From contig CAVXTT010000019.1 in assembly GCA_963764685.1 (NCBI GenBank), forward strand, positions 1 through 64,000: a stretch of DNA of 64,000 nt, written 5' to 3'. The position numbers were made by a program, and so were the translations under genes. Source of the stretch: CAVXTT01 sp963764685. GTDB lineage: Bacteria; Bacteroidota; Ignavibacteria; Ignavibacteriales; Ignavibacteriaceae. Shown here in pieces: positions 56,743-64,000 of this stretch. A model generated the notes under the pieces. That model was not told where the DNA came from, made no database searches, and saw nothing but the letters and a program-made list of their open reading frames with translations. Position 1 is the first letter of the stretch. Each line of letters starts with the position of its first letter.

Positions 56743-57350
56743 ATGAACAGCTCCTGCTCGAAAGGCTTCAGTATTTCTTTAAGCCCTTCCCTTGCCCGGA
56801 ATATTCTTGATTTTACAGTTCCTAATTCGCACTGCAGTGTTTCAGCTATTTCCTGGTAGCTCATTCCCTGGATATCCTTCATCAGTAACGGCATCCTGAG
56901 CTTATCGGGAAGCTTTGAAATTGCGTTTTGTATAATCCCTGCAGTATCTTTTGATTCATATTTAGTTGTATAGCTTGCATCCGTATCATCTTTTATTGGA
57001 CCGAAAATACTCCTGATCTTCTGCTTCCGCTGGTAGTCCTTGCATTTGTTTACCGTCACCCTGTAAAGCCAGGTTGTAAACTGTGACTCATACCTGAATT
57101 TATTAAGATTCTTATAAACAGTTATGAATACTTCCTGGGCGATGTCATCAACCTCTTCGGGATTACCCATAGTCAGGTAGATCAGGTTTCTTACCTTTTC
57201 CTTGTGTCTTGCCAGCAGGACTTTAAATACAGACTCATCCCCCTCATTAAATGACTTAATGAGACTGAAATCATCGTCGAGATTTAAGATCCTGGGTACC
57301 TGCAAATCTTCTTTTTTATTGTTTAAGTTCAATTTTTTAGACGTAGGCAT
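56739..57350 (-). CDS. ECF-family RNA polymerase sigma factor
   Basis: This 203-residue protein has region 2 (KEKVRNLIYLTMGNPEEVDDIAQEVFITVYKNLNKFRYESQFTTWLYRVTVNKCKDY), with the -10 recognition helix, and region 4 (LPDKLRMPLLMKDIQGMSYQEIAETLQCELGTVKSRIFRAREGL). It is coupled to the anti-sigma gene by an ATGA overlap. The target regulon is unknown. The STAS gene is divergent, 132 bases away. Confidence 0.93.
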   Translation of the reverse strand: MPTSKKLNLNNKKEDLQVPRILNLDDDFSLIKSFNEGDESVFKVLLARHKEKVRNLIYLTMGNPEEVDDIAQEVFITVYKNLNKFRYESQFTTWLYRVTVNKCKDYQRKQKIRSIFGPIKDDTDASYTTKYESKDTAGIIQNAISKLPDKLRMPLLMKDIQGMSYQEIAETLQCELGTVKSRIFRAREGLKEILKPFEQELFI

Positions 57351-57482
57351 ACTTAATTTGTTCCGTAAAAATAGGTAGAATATTCCTTTGGATCATTTCC
57401 TAATTTGCCCCAAATCGTTTAACTTACTTGCATAAAAATTGTTATCTGATTAAATTGAAGCGAAAAATTAGGAGTTTCTTCT

Positions 57483-57827
57483 ATGAAAATTAAAATCAAT
57501 GAAAGATATGAAGCGGTTGTAGTAGAATTAAAGGGAAATGTGATGGGCGGTGATGATACTAAGGATTTTACGGATTTACTGCATAAGTTGATTGATGAAG
57601 GAAAGAAGCACGTTATTGTTGATTTATCTGAAGTTAAGTTTATGAATAGCTCGGGGCTCGGTATGCTTATTGGTGGTCTTACTACTATGAAAAAAGCAGA
57701 AGGAAACCTTAAACTTGCCAAGGTCACAGATAAAATTGAGAGCTTATTGGTAATTACAAAGCTGATAACCATTTTTGAATTCTATGAAACAGTCGACGAG
57801 GCTGCTGCAAGCTTTTCAAAGGTCTGA
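57483..57827 (+). CDS. STAS-domain anti-sigma-factor antagonist
   Basis: This 114-residue protein is a single STAS domain of the SpoIIAA/RsbV type. The motif HVIVDLSEVKFMNSSGLGMLIGG has the phosphorylatable Ser in the usual place. Such proteins release a sigma factor by binding its anti-sigma partner in the unphosphorylated state. The matching kinase is not visible here, and the neighbouring ECF anti-sigma is of another class, so a link is not shown. A terminator follows. Confidence 0.92.
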   Translation: MKIKINERYEAVVVELKGNVMGGDDTKDFTDLLHKLIDEGKKHVIVDLSEVKFMNSSGLGMLIGGLTTMKKAEGNLKLAKVTDKIESLLVITKLITIFEFYETVDEAAASFSKV

Positions 57828-57851
57828 GGTCATTCATATCAAAGATTTTAT

Positions 57852-57884
57852 AACTCCGGGTTAAGTACACCCGGAGTTTTATTT
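57852..57884 (+). terminator. Terminator after the STAS gene
   Basis: A perfect 10-bp stem, AACTCCGGGT/ACCCGGAGTT, with a seven-base loop is followed by TTATTTT. It lies between the STAS gene and purA, so purA has its own promoter. Confidence 0.88.
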
Positions 57885-57915
57885 TGCACAATATTTAAAC
57901 ACACCAAGGAATTAA

Positions 57916-59190
57916 ATGCCTGTTACTATTATTGTCGGGAGCCAGTGGGGCGACGAAGGAAAAGGCAAGATCGTTGATCTGCTCAGTAAGAATTATGATA
58001 TTGTTGTAAGATACCAGGGAGGAGCCAATGCGGGGCATACAGTTGAGATCGGCGATAAAAAGTATGTTCTCCATCTTATACCTTCGGGAATTTTACGTGA
58101 AGGAGTGATCTGTGTTATCGGGAACGGGGTAGTAATAGATCCCACAGCCCTGCTTGAGGAAATAAAGCTGCTCGAAATGCATAATATCAAAATTGACGGC
58201 AGATTATTTATTAGTCATAATGCCCATCTTATAATGCCGTACCATAAGCTGCTTGATTCCATATCCGAAAGCGGAAACAGTAAGATCGGAACCACCGGAC
58301 GGGGAATTGGTCCCTGCTATATCGACAAATATGCGAGGAAAGGGATCAAAATTGTCGACCTTCTGAATAAGAAGTACCTCGAAGAAAAGATCAGGGAAAA
58401 CCTCGAGGAAAAAAACACACTCCTCAAGAAAGTATATGAGCGGGAAGAGCTCGATGTTGAGGAGATAATCAAACAATATCTTGAATTCGATAAGACAATT
58501 GATAAATATATTAAGGATGTTCCTGTTTACCTTTCTGATGCTATCTCCAGGAATAAATCTATACTGCTTGAAGGAGCACAGGGTGCCTTGCTGGATGTGG
58601 ACCACGGGACCTACCCATTTGTAACTTCTTCAAGTCCTACATCCGGCGGAGCCTGCACAGGCACCGGAATTCCCCCTACTAAAATTACGCAGGTGATCGG
58701 GATAGTTAAGGCTTATACTACACGTGTAGGATTAGGACCTTTCCCTACTGAACTTCTGGATGACGATGGTGAGAAATTAAGACAGATCGGTTTTGAATTT
58801 GGCGCCACTACAGGACGTCCCCGCAGATGCGGATGGTTCGATGCACCCCTGGTAAAATACTCCGCAATGATCAACGGAATCGATTCAGTTGCCATAACAA
58901 AGCTTGATGTACTGAGCGGGTTTGAGAAGATAAAAGTCTGCACCGGTTATAAGTTAAATGGTAAAAAGCTGAAAGGCTTCCCTACCGATTTTGAAAAGCT
59001 TAGTAAAGTGGAACCGGTATATGAGACACTTCCGGGGTGGAAAGACAAGGATATCAGCTATTGTAATTCGTATGATGAGCTGCCCGGTGAAACAAAGGAA
59101 TACCTTTCATTTATTGCCAAACAGGCAGGTATTTCGATAACTATAATATCCGTCGGCCCCAAAAGAGATCAGACCATTACTGTTGTTTAA
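57916..59190 (+). CDS. purA: Adenylosuccinate synthetase
   Basis: This 424-residue enzyme joins IMP and aspartate with GTP, the first step from IMP to AMP. Motifs are GSQWGDEGKGKIVDLLS (GTP site), QGGANAGHTV, TGRGIGPCYIDKYARKGI, EGAQGALLDVDHGTYPFVTSS and FGATTGRPRRCGWFDAP. The length is normal. It follows the terminator and precedes the sensor kinase by 77 bases. Confidence 0.98.
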   Translation: MPVTIIVGSQWGDEGKGKIVDLLSKNYDIVVRYQGGANAGHTVEIGDKKYVLHLIPSGILREGVICVIGNGVVIDPTALLEEIKLLEMHNIKIDGRLFISHNAHLIMPYHKLLDSISESGNSKIGTTGRGIGPCYIDKYARKGIKIVDLLNKKYLEEKIRENLEEKNTLLKKVYEREELDVEEIIKQYLEFDKTIDKYIKDVPVYLSDAISRNKSILLEGAQGALLDVDHGTYPFVTSSSPTSGGACTGTGIPPTKITQVIGIVKAYTTRVGLGPFPTELLDDDGEKLRQIGFEFGATTGRPRRCGWFDAPLVKYSAMINGIDSVAITKLDVLSGFEKIKVCTGYKLNGKKLKGFPTDFEKLSKVEPVYETLPGWKDKDISYCNSYDELPGETKEYLSFIAKQAGISITIISVGPKRDQTITVV

Positions 59191-59267
59191 TAGTCGTGTT
59201 AAAATATTTTACTTTTTGGTTTGCAACGGGTAGAATATCTTTGATATGAAAAACTAAGGCTTTTCTT

Positions 59268-60476
59268 ATGAAAATGTCAGGCGGTCCCGCTACTATAAAT
59301 ATTAAAGTTACCTTGCTGCTGGTAGCAATCCTGATTGCGGTTGGAACTCTTTATTATACACAGAACCTTGTAAAGAAGCTCCAGGAGAAGGAACGTCAGA
59401 TAGTGGAACTGTACGCTTCAGGGATTGAATACATTGCAAATACTACCCAGCAAAATGTTGATATAACCTTTCTTTTTGATAATATAATAAAGCCTATAGA
59501 TTTCCCGCTTATACTTACCGATGCAGAGGATAAAGTGAACCTGACAAGTAAATCGGATGTCAGGAATATAAGCTATGATACCACCCTGACAGAAGAAGAA
59601 CTCAGGAAAATGCTGGCATCGGAAATCAGGGAAATGGATGAGACGCATGCTCCTATTGTTGTTACTTATGCCGACAGCATCGTACTCCAGAAGATACATT
59701 ACGGGGATTCGGAATTAATAAACCGGCTGAAATATTATCCGTATCTCCAGATTGTAATCGCTTCCCTGTTCATTATCCTCGGATACATTGGTTTCAGCAA
59801 TATTAAAAGAAGTGAGCAAAGCAATATATGGGTCGGTATGGCTAAGGAGACAGCTCACCAGTTCGGTACTCCCCTATCCAGTTTGATGGGATGGGTAGAG
59901 CTGCTGAAATCCAGCTACCGTGATCCGGATAAGGTTATCGATATAACCGAAGAAGTTGAAGACGATGTAGCAAAGCTGAAAAAGATCACCAACAGGTTCT
60001 CGAAGATCGGGGCGACCCCCGAGATTAAATCCTGCAATGTTTTTGAAGAAGTAAAGAAGGTAACAGATTATTTCCAGAGACGTTTGCCGCAGACGGGTAA
60101 AAAAGTAGACCTGCAGATAAAGGGGGATCAGAATGTTTGTGCAGAACTTAATTCCGATCTTTTTGAATGGGTTATTGAAAACCTTGTAAAGAATTCACTT
60201 GATGCTATCGAGGCTAAAGAGGGAACGATCGTATTCGATATTAAGAATACCCGGGGACGGGTAGAAATTGATGTTACAGATAACGGTAAGGGTATAGATC
60301 TGAAGAGGCGTAAGGATGTATTCCGTCCCGGATACAGCACAAAAAGGAGAGGATGGGGACTAGGATTAAGTCTTTCCAAACGGATAGTGGAAACTTATCA
60401 TAAAGGAAGGATATTCGTAAAAAACTCAGCACCGGGTGAAGGAACAACCTTTAAGATATTATTGAAAAAATCTTAA
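59268..60476 (+). CDS. Sensor histidine kinase with variant H-box
   Basis: This 402-residue membrane kinase has two membrane segments (VTLLLVAILIAVGTLYYT and IVIASLFIILGYIGF) flanking a 125-residue periplasmic domain. The H-box is AKETAHQFGTPLSSLMGWVELLK, a variant with HQFGTP in place of the usual HELRTP. The HATPase domain has LVKNSLDAIEAKEG, DNGKGID and GWGLGLSLSKRIVETYH. It has no adjacent response regulator. It overlaps nadA by 4 bases at the end, in convergent orientation. Confidence 0.88.
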   Translation: MKMSGGPATINIKVTLLLVAILIAVGTLYYTQNLVKKLQEKERQIVELYASGIEYIANTTQQNVDITFLFDNIIKPIDFPLILTDAEDKVNLTSKSDVRNISYDTTLTEEELRKMLASEIREMDETHAPIVVTYADSIVLQKIHYGDSELINRLKYYPYLQIVIASLFIILGYIGFSNIKRSEQSNIWVGMAKETAHQFGTPLSSLMGWVELLKSSYRDPDKVIDITEEVEDDVAKLKKITNRFSKIGATPEIKSCNVFEEVKKVTDYFQRRLPQTGKKVDLQIKGDQNVCAELNSDLFEWVIENLVKNSLDAIEAKEGTIVFDIKNTRGRVEIDVTDNGKGIDLKRRKDVFRPGYSTKRRGWGLGLSLSKRIVETYHKGRIFVKNSAPGEGTTFKILLKKS

Positions 60477-61432
60477 CTCATCTGGAGCATACGTTCGATC
60501 GGTATCAGGCACCTTTTGATCAGTTCATCGCTTAATTCTATCCGCGGTCTCTTATTCTTCATACAAAGGTACAACTTTTCCATAGTATTCAACTTCATAT
60601 ACGGACATTCATTGCAGGCACAGTTTTTCTCAGGAGGGGCGGCTATGAATTCTTTACCCGGAGCTTTTTTCTGCATTTGGTGAATTATACCTGCTTCTGT
60701 TGCCACAATGAATTGCCGGGCAGGGTTCTCCTGCACAAAATTTAACAGCTTGCTGGTTGAACCTATAAAGTCAGCCCGGTTCAGTAAAGGATCTTCACAT
60801 TCCGGGTGGGCGATTAAAAGAGCCTCCGGGTATTCGGTCTGGAGGTCGATTATCTTTCTTTCACTGAAGGTTTCGTGAACTATACAGGAACCGTCCCAGA
60901 GAAGCATATCCCTGCCGGTCTTTTTGATAAGGTACCTTCCCAGGTTCCTGTCCGGTGAAAAAAGTATCGGGGTAGACAGGGGTATCTGGTTGATGATTTT
61001 TTCAGCATTGCTGGAGGTACAGATTACATCGCTCAGGGCTTTAACTTCCGCGGTACAGTTTATATAAGTTATAGCATAATGGTCAGGGTGCTGCTTCCTG
61101 AATGCTTCGAAGATCGGGGCGGGACAACTGTCCGCCAGCGAACAGCCGGCTTCAAGATCAGGAAGTAATACAAGCTTGCCAGGGTTAAGGATTTTGGCTG
61201 TCTCTGCCATAAAGTGAACACCCGCAAATACTATCACATCAGCCGTGGTTTCCTTTGCCCGTCTTGCAAGTTCCAGACTGTCGCCGATATAATCTGCGAG
61301 GTCCTGTATCTCAGATTCCTGGTAATAGTGGGCGAGGATAACCGCGTTGGTCTCTTCCTTTATCTTTAGGATCTTCTCCCGTAATGAAGGAGCTGCTACT
61401 GTTTCCGGCTGAAGATCAATTGTACCTATCAT
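60473..61432 (-). CDS. nadA: Quinolinate synthase
   Basis: This 319-residue Fe-S enzyme condenses iminoaspartate with dihydroxyacetone phosphate to quinolinate in NAD synthesis. The three Cys ligands of the [4Fe-4S] cluster lie in LEAGCSLAD, NCTAEVK / VICTSSNAEK and NCACNECPYMKLN. The start MIGTIDLQPET is short but keeps the conserved AVILAHYYQESEIQDLAD region whole. Its 3' end meets the sensor kinase gene with no spacer. Confidence 0.97.
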   Translation of the reverse strand: MIGTIDLQPETVAAPSLREKILKIKEETNAVILAHYYQESEIQDLADYIGDSLELARRAKETTADVIVFAGVHFMAETAKILNPGKLVLLPDLEAGCSLADSCPAPIFEAFRKQHPDHYAITYINCTAEVKALSDVICTSSNAEKIINQIPLSTPILFSPDRNLGRYLIKKTGRDMLLWDGSCIVHETFSERKIIDLQTEYPEALLIAHPECEDPLLNRADFIGSTSKLLNFVQENPARQFIVATEAGIIHQMQKKAPGKEFIAAPPEKNCACNECPYMKLNTMEKLYLCMKNKRPRIELSDELIKRCLIPIERMLQMS

Positions 61433-61607
61433 TTTTCCTTGTCTTAAAATGGTAATTGAGGGTATTTACTTGTAAAATTTACCTGAGCTATAAATTCACT
61501 ATTCATAAATATCATTTTTCTTAAGAAAAATCAACATATTCCGATGGCATATACCTTGCATCAACTAACACGAAAATAGTTTTTAAGCATAGAACCACCT
61601 CAAAATT

Positions 61608-61647
61608 AACTGCCGGTTTAATTGTGCCCTCGATTAAGCCGGCAGTT
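61608..61647 (-). terminator. Second hairpin in the aroB-nadA gap
   Basis: Arms AACTGCCGGTTTAAT (61608-61622) and ATTAAGCCGGCAGTT (61633-61647) pair over 15 bases with one G-U. It is preceded by AATAGTTTTTAAGCAT...CTCAAAA, which also precedes the first terminator at 61852. No convincing gene lies in 61433-61895. Confidence 0.6.
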
Positions 61648-61851
61648 CTCTCCTTTAAACCGATTTTAATCTCCTGAATTTCATAATTGTACACCTGTTC
61701 CATTAATAAACAACGACATAAAAAGATTGCAAAAATAAGCTGTTTTACAGTGTGTATTTACATACCAGAGAGTGGCACAGAGATTGAATTAAATAACCCT
61801 AGAAAATAGAAAATAGTTTTAAGCAAAAAATCCCTCAAAAATTCTTCATAA

Positions 61852-61885
61852 AAACTGTCAGGTTTCAAACGGAACCTGACAGTTT
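61852..61885 (-). terminator. Terminator after aroB
   Basis: A perfect 13-bp stem, AAACTGTCAGGTT/AACCTGACAGTTT, with an eight-base loop lies 11 bases past the aroB stop codon; on the minus strand it runs into TTTTTATG. Confidence 0.88.
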
Positions 61886-61895
61886 CCTCCCTCTC

Positions 61896-62981
61896 TCAAA
61901 CCAGATTCTGAAGATCCTTAATAGAAGAAACGACCTGATTCTTAGGTGCTGAAATTTCCGGAAGTATACTGCCGGGCTCCCTTAAAAGTACAAACCTTAG
62001 CTCCCCGATTCTGTTTTTTTTATCCTTCAGCATAGCCCTGTAAATCTTATCCGGGGACAGTTTCCCCAGCAGCCGGGAAGGTCTTAACTTTAAGGCCAGC
62101 TCCAATATTTGATCTCGTTTCCCGGTTGGTATTAACCCGAGCCTCGTTGAAAGGATGATAGCAGCAATTATTCCTCCATGAACTGCAATTCCATGGCTAA
62201 GTTTGAATCCTGAGGCACTCTCGAAACCGTGGGCAAAGGTATGCCCGAAATTCAATATTTTCCTTAACCCCTGTTCCTTTTCATCCCTGGCAGTTACGGC
62301 AGCCTTGAACTTCACACACTCAAGGATTACCTCCTCGAGGTATGCCGGATCCTTTTGTAATAACCTCTCAAAATTATGCTTTAGGTTGTTTACCTGGTCC
62401 TGCCCGGAAAGGTAGGCGTATTTAATGATCTCGCCTAACCCTGAGTGATATATTTCTGCGGGAAGGGTTTCAAAAAAAACAGGGTCAATAATAACCATCT
62501 CCGGCTGGTGGAATGCTCCAATGACATTCTTAATCCCGTCCAGATTTATGCCTGTTTTGCCCCCAATGGAACTGTCAGCGGCGGCAATTATTGTGGTCGG
62601 AATATGTAGTAATCGTATCCCTCTCATAAAGGAGGCGGCAGCAAATCCTGAAAGATCGCCTGTTACCCCACCTCCTATTGCAATGACCAAAGAATTCCTG
62701 GAATAACCTTTTTGAAGCATTTCTCCATGAATTGTTTTAAGCAGCCGGTATGATTTGGATGACTCTCCCGGGGGAACCAGAAAGGGAGTTGTTATTTCAA
62801 AATCAGGCAGAACCTTTGATATGAGCTCCTTATGGAGGCGAAAGACATTTCTATCAATAATAAAGAATATTTTGTCTGTGGGAGGTATCTGTTTTATAAA
62901 TTTGTTAAGCCTGAGAAATGCTCCTTGCGAGAATATTGCAGGATAGCTTCCAGAGCTATGTTCCACGGTGATCTTTTTCAT
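61896..62981 (-). CDS. aroB: 3-dehydroquinate synthase
   Basis: This 361-residue NAD- and zinc-dependent enzyme makes 3-dehydroquinate from DAHP in the shikimate pathway. Signatures are VPPGESSKSYRLLKTIHGEML, AIGGGVTGDLSGFAAASFMRGIRLLHIPTT, AADSSIGGKTGINLDGIKNVIGAFHQP and RKILNFGHTFAHGFESASG (metal site). It overlaps aroK by 4 bases (ATGA), so the two are coupled. Confidence 0.97.
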   Translation of the reverse strand: MKKITVEHSSGSYPAIFSQGAFLRLNKFIKQIPPTDKIFFIIDRNVFRLHKELISKVLPDFEITTPFLVPPGESSKSYRLLKTIHGEMLQKGYSRNSLVIAIGGGVTGDLSGFAAASFMRGIRLLHIPTTIIAAADSSIGGKTGINLDGIKNVIGAFHQPEMVIIDPVFFETLPAEIYHSGLGEIIKYAYLSGQDQVNNLKHNFERLLQKDPAYLEEVILECVKFKAAVTARDEKEQGLRKILNFGHTFAHGFESASGFKLSHGIAVHGGIIAAIILSTRLGLIPTGKRDQILELALKLRPSRLLGKLSPDKIYRAMLKDKKNRIGELRFVLLREPGSILPEISAPKNQVVSSIKDLQNLV

Positions 62982-63535
62982 ACCACCGGGTAATCCTTCT
63001 GCTCTTTCCTTATAATATCAGCAATTTTATCCACAGTCCTTCCCACAGAAGATTTATCTGTATCAATTATCAGGTCGGCTTGTTCATAATATTCTTTCCG
63101 GGCATCATATAATGATTTAATCCTGGAGAGGAATTCCTCCCTGCTGAAATCTTCCCTCTCATTCACTTTCAGACTAGGGCGGTCTCTTTTATGAAGCAGC
63201 CTGGCTGAAACAATTTCCGGAGAGGCTTTAAGGTAAATAATCCGACCGGTGTTTTTAAGAATTAGAAAGTTGTTTTCATTAGCTATCGTACCCCCTCCAA
63301 GCGATACCACAATGCGTCTTCTTTTGGAGAGTGTTGTAAGTTCTTCAGTCTCTATTCTGCGGAAGAAATCTTCTCCTGACTGCTCAAAAATATCCCTGAT
63401 CTTCTGACCATATTTATTCTCAATGACCTTATCCAGATCGTAAAAATCCCAGCCTAGTGTATTAGCAAGAATAGGTCCAATAGTACTTTTCCCCGCTCCC
63501 ATGAATCCGGTTAAATATATTATCTGTTTTTTCAT
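62978..63535 (-). CDS. aroK: Shikimate kinase
   Basis: This 185-residue P-loop kinase phosphorylates shikimate. It has IIYLTGFMGAGKSTIGPILA, FYDLDKVIE and FEQSGEDFFRRIETEEL, then VVSLGGGTIANENN and the LID region LLHKRDRPSL. The start at 63535 (MKKQIIYLTGFMGAGKST) is chosen over the in-frame extension to 63577 because it matches the family N-terminus. It is followed by aroB. Confidence 0.96.
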   Translation of the reverse strand: MKKQIIYLTGFMGAGKSTIGPILANTLGWDFYDLDKVIENKYGQKIRDIFEQSGEDFFRRIETEELTTLSKRRRIVVSLGGGTIANENNFLILKNTGRIIYLKASPEIVSARLLHKRDRPSLKVNEREDFSREEFLSRIKSLYDARKEYYEQADLIIDTDKSSVGRTVDKIADIIRKEQKDYPVV

Positions 63536-63573
63536 TTGGGTTAAAATAAAGCAACCGGCACTAAAAACATAGC

Positions 63574-64000
63574 TCAAAACTGATAGTTTACACCGAGAAG
63601 AAATGTTATACCGTCAATATCAACGCGGGAATCGAAAGTATCCTGGGATAATCTTACAACAGTTCCCTGGTAATTGACAGTACGGCTGGAGTACCTGCTC
63701 TTTACGGTGAACTGGGGATCCCTGAACTTCATTTCAAAGTGAAGGAAAGTATTGGTGATAATCTTATAATCTATCCCTGTACTGACGTGAATACCGTAAG
63801 CTGATTTTCTTTCAGCATTAGAAACAGTAACGTCCCCCAGTTTGCGGATATGATCACCCAGGTAGTAACCTGCCCCGCCCCCCATCGTAAACTTGAATGA
63901 TTCTGTAGAAAATGGAAGTATATAATATAATGTGAGTTCAAAGGGAATAAATTTAAAACCATCCTCGACATTTATAGTTCTCGTTCCGGAGCCCTCAAAA
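63574..64000 (-). CDS. Outer-membrane beta-barrel protein, C-terminal part
   Basis: This open frame runs off the right edge of the window, so only the last 141 residues are seen. Strands alternate polar and hydrophobic residues (FIPFELTLYYILPF, GIHVSTGIDYKIITNTFLHFEMKFRD) and the protein ends GITFLLGVNYQF with the C-terminal Phe typical of BamA-inserted barrels. It may be an OmpW/opacity-type porin. The N-terminus and signal peptide are missing. Confidence 0.65.
   Translation of the reverse strand, partial: FEGSGTRTINVEDGFKFIPFELTLYYILPFSTESFKFTMGGGAGYYLGDHIRKLGDVTVSNAERKSAYGIHVSTGIDYKIITNTFLHFEMKFRDPQFTVKSRYSSRTVNYQGTVVRLSQDTFDSRVDIDGITFLLGVNYQF

Noticed and set aside
61521..61703. 60-codon open frame between aroB and nadA
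   Set aside because: It spans a strong hairpin and has no recognisable domain; more likely non-coding.

Overview
The window reads as a chromosomal segment of an Ignavibacteria-like bacterium (Bacteroidota/Chlorobiota/Ignavibacteriota group). The main evidence is five secreted proteins that carry the type IX secretion (T9SS) type-A sorting motif in its Ignavibacteria-like form (NYPNPFNPST...), a TonB-dependent receptor with an N-terminal carboxypeptidase-regulatory-like domain, and AT-rich spacers. The recognisable promoters are of the TTGACA-N17-TATATT type. Taxonomy is inference from these traits; no rRNA gene is present.

Layout. 0-9.3 kb (minus strand): rplU-rpmA, a PhoB/PhoR-like two-component pair, a Gfo/Idh/MocA oxidoreductase, dxs, xseB-xseA and a broken TonB-dependent receptor. 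9.3-16.1 kb: a repeat-filled gap, an outer-membrane-type protein, a Cys/Met-metabolism PLP enzyme, groES-groEL under a CIRCE operator, a CPBP membrane protease and pdxJ. 16.1-24 kb: a lipoprotein, a structured leader before a T9SS protein, a subtilase, lepB and lepA. 24-29.6 kb (minus): a compact housekeeping run of ppx/gppA, a GT9 glycosyltransferase, deoxynucleoside kinase, folK, folB, a DMT transporter and a pgeF-like gene. 29.6-36.5 kb: an accessory zone with REP-like palindromes, a DUF1028 T9SS protein, a 5'-nucleotidase-like T9SS protein and an M6-like metalloprotease. 36.6-45.7 kb (minus): rny, a probable 6S RNA, zapA, a coiled-coil protein, pheT, pheS, rplT, rpmI, infC and thrS, with attenuator-like hairpins before thrS and pheS. 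45.9-55.1 kb: a second accessory zone with lipoproteins, an orphan HigA-type antitoxin beside a toxin remnant, small conserved proteins, repeats, tRNA-Val and tRNA-Leu. 55.2-64 kb: ECF sigma/anti-sigma, a STAS protein, purA, a sensor kinase, nadA, aroB, aroK and the end of an outer-membrane beta-barrel gene.

How the genes work together: translation (thrS-infC-rpmI-rplT-pheST, rplU-rpmA, lepA), cofactor and isoprenoid supply (dxs, pdxJ, folK/folB, nadA, aroB/aroK), envelope and export functions (lepB, GT9, TonB receptor, T9SS cargo), and stress or signal response (groESL, two-component pair, ECF sigma).

A striking property is that about 20 single-base frame breaks fall in 12 genes, including pheT and lepA. 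Loss of pheT is not expected to be viable, so many of these breaks are probably sequence or assembly indels rather than true pseudogenes. Genes with one break are entered here as CDS over the full span, and genes with two or more as pseudogene. No complete mobile element, CRISPR array or phage was recognised; the unusual content is mostly in the spacers: structured leaders, palindromic repeats and short tandem repeats.
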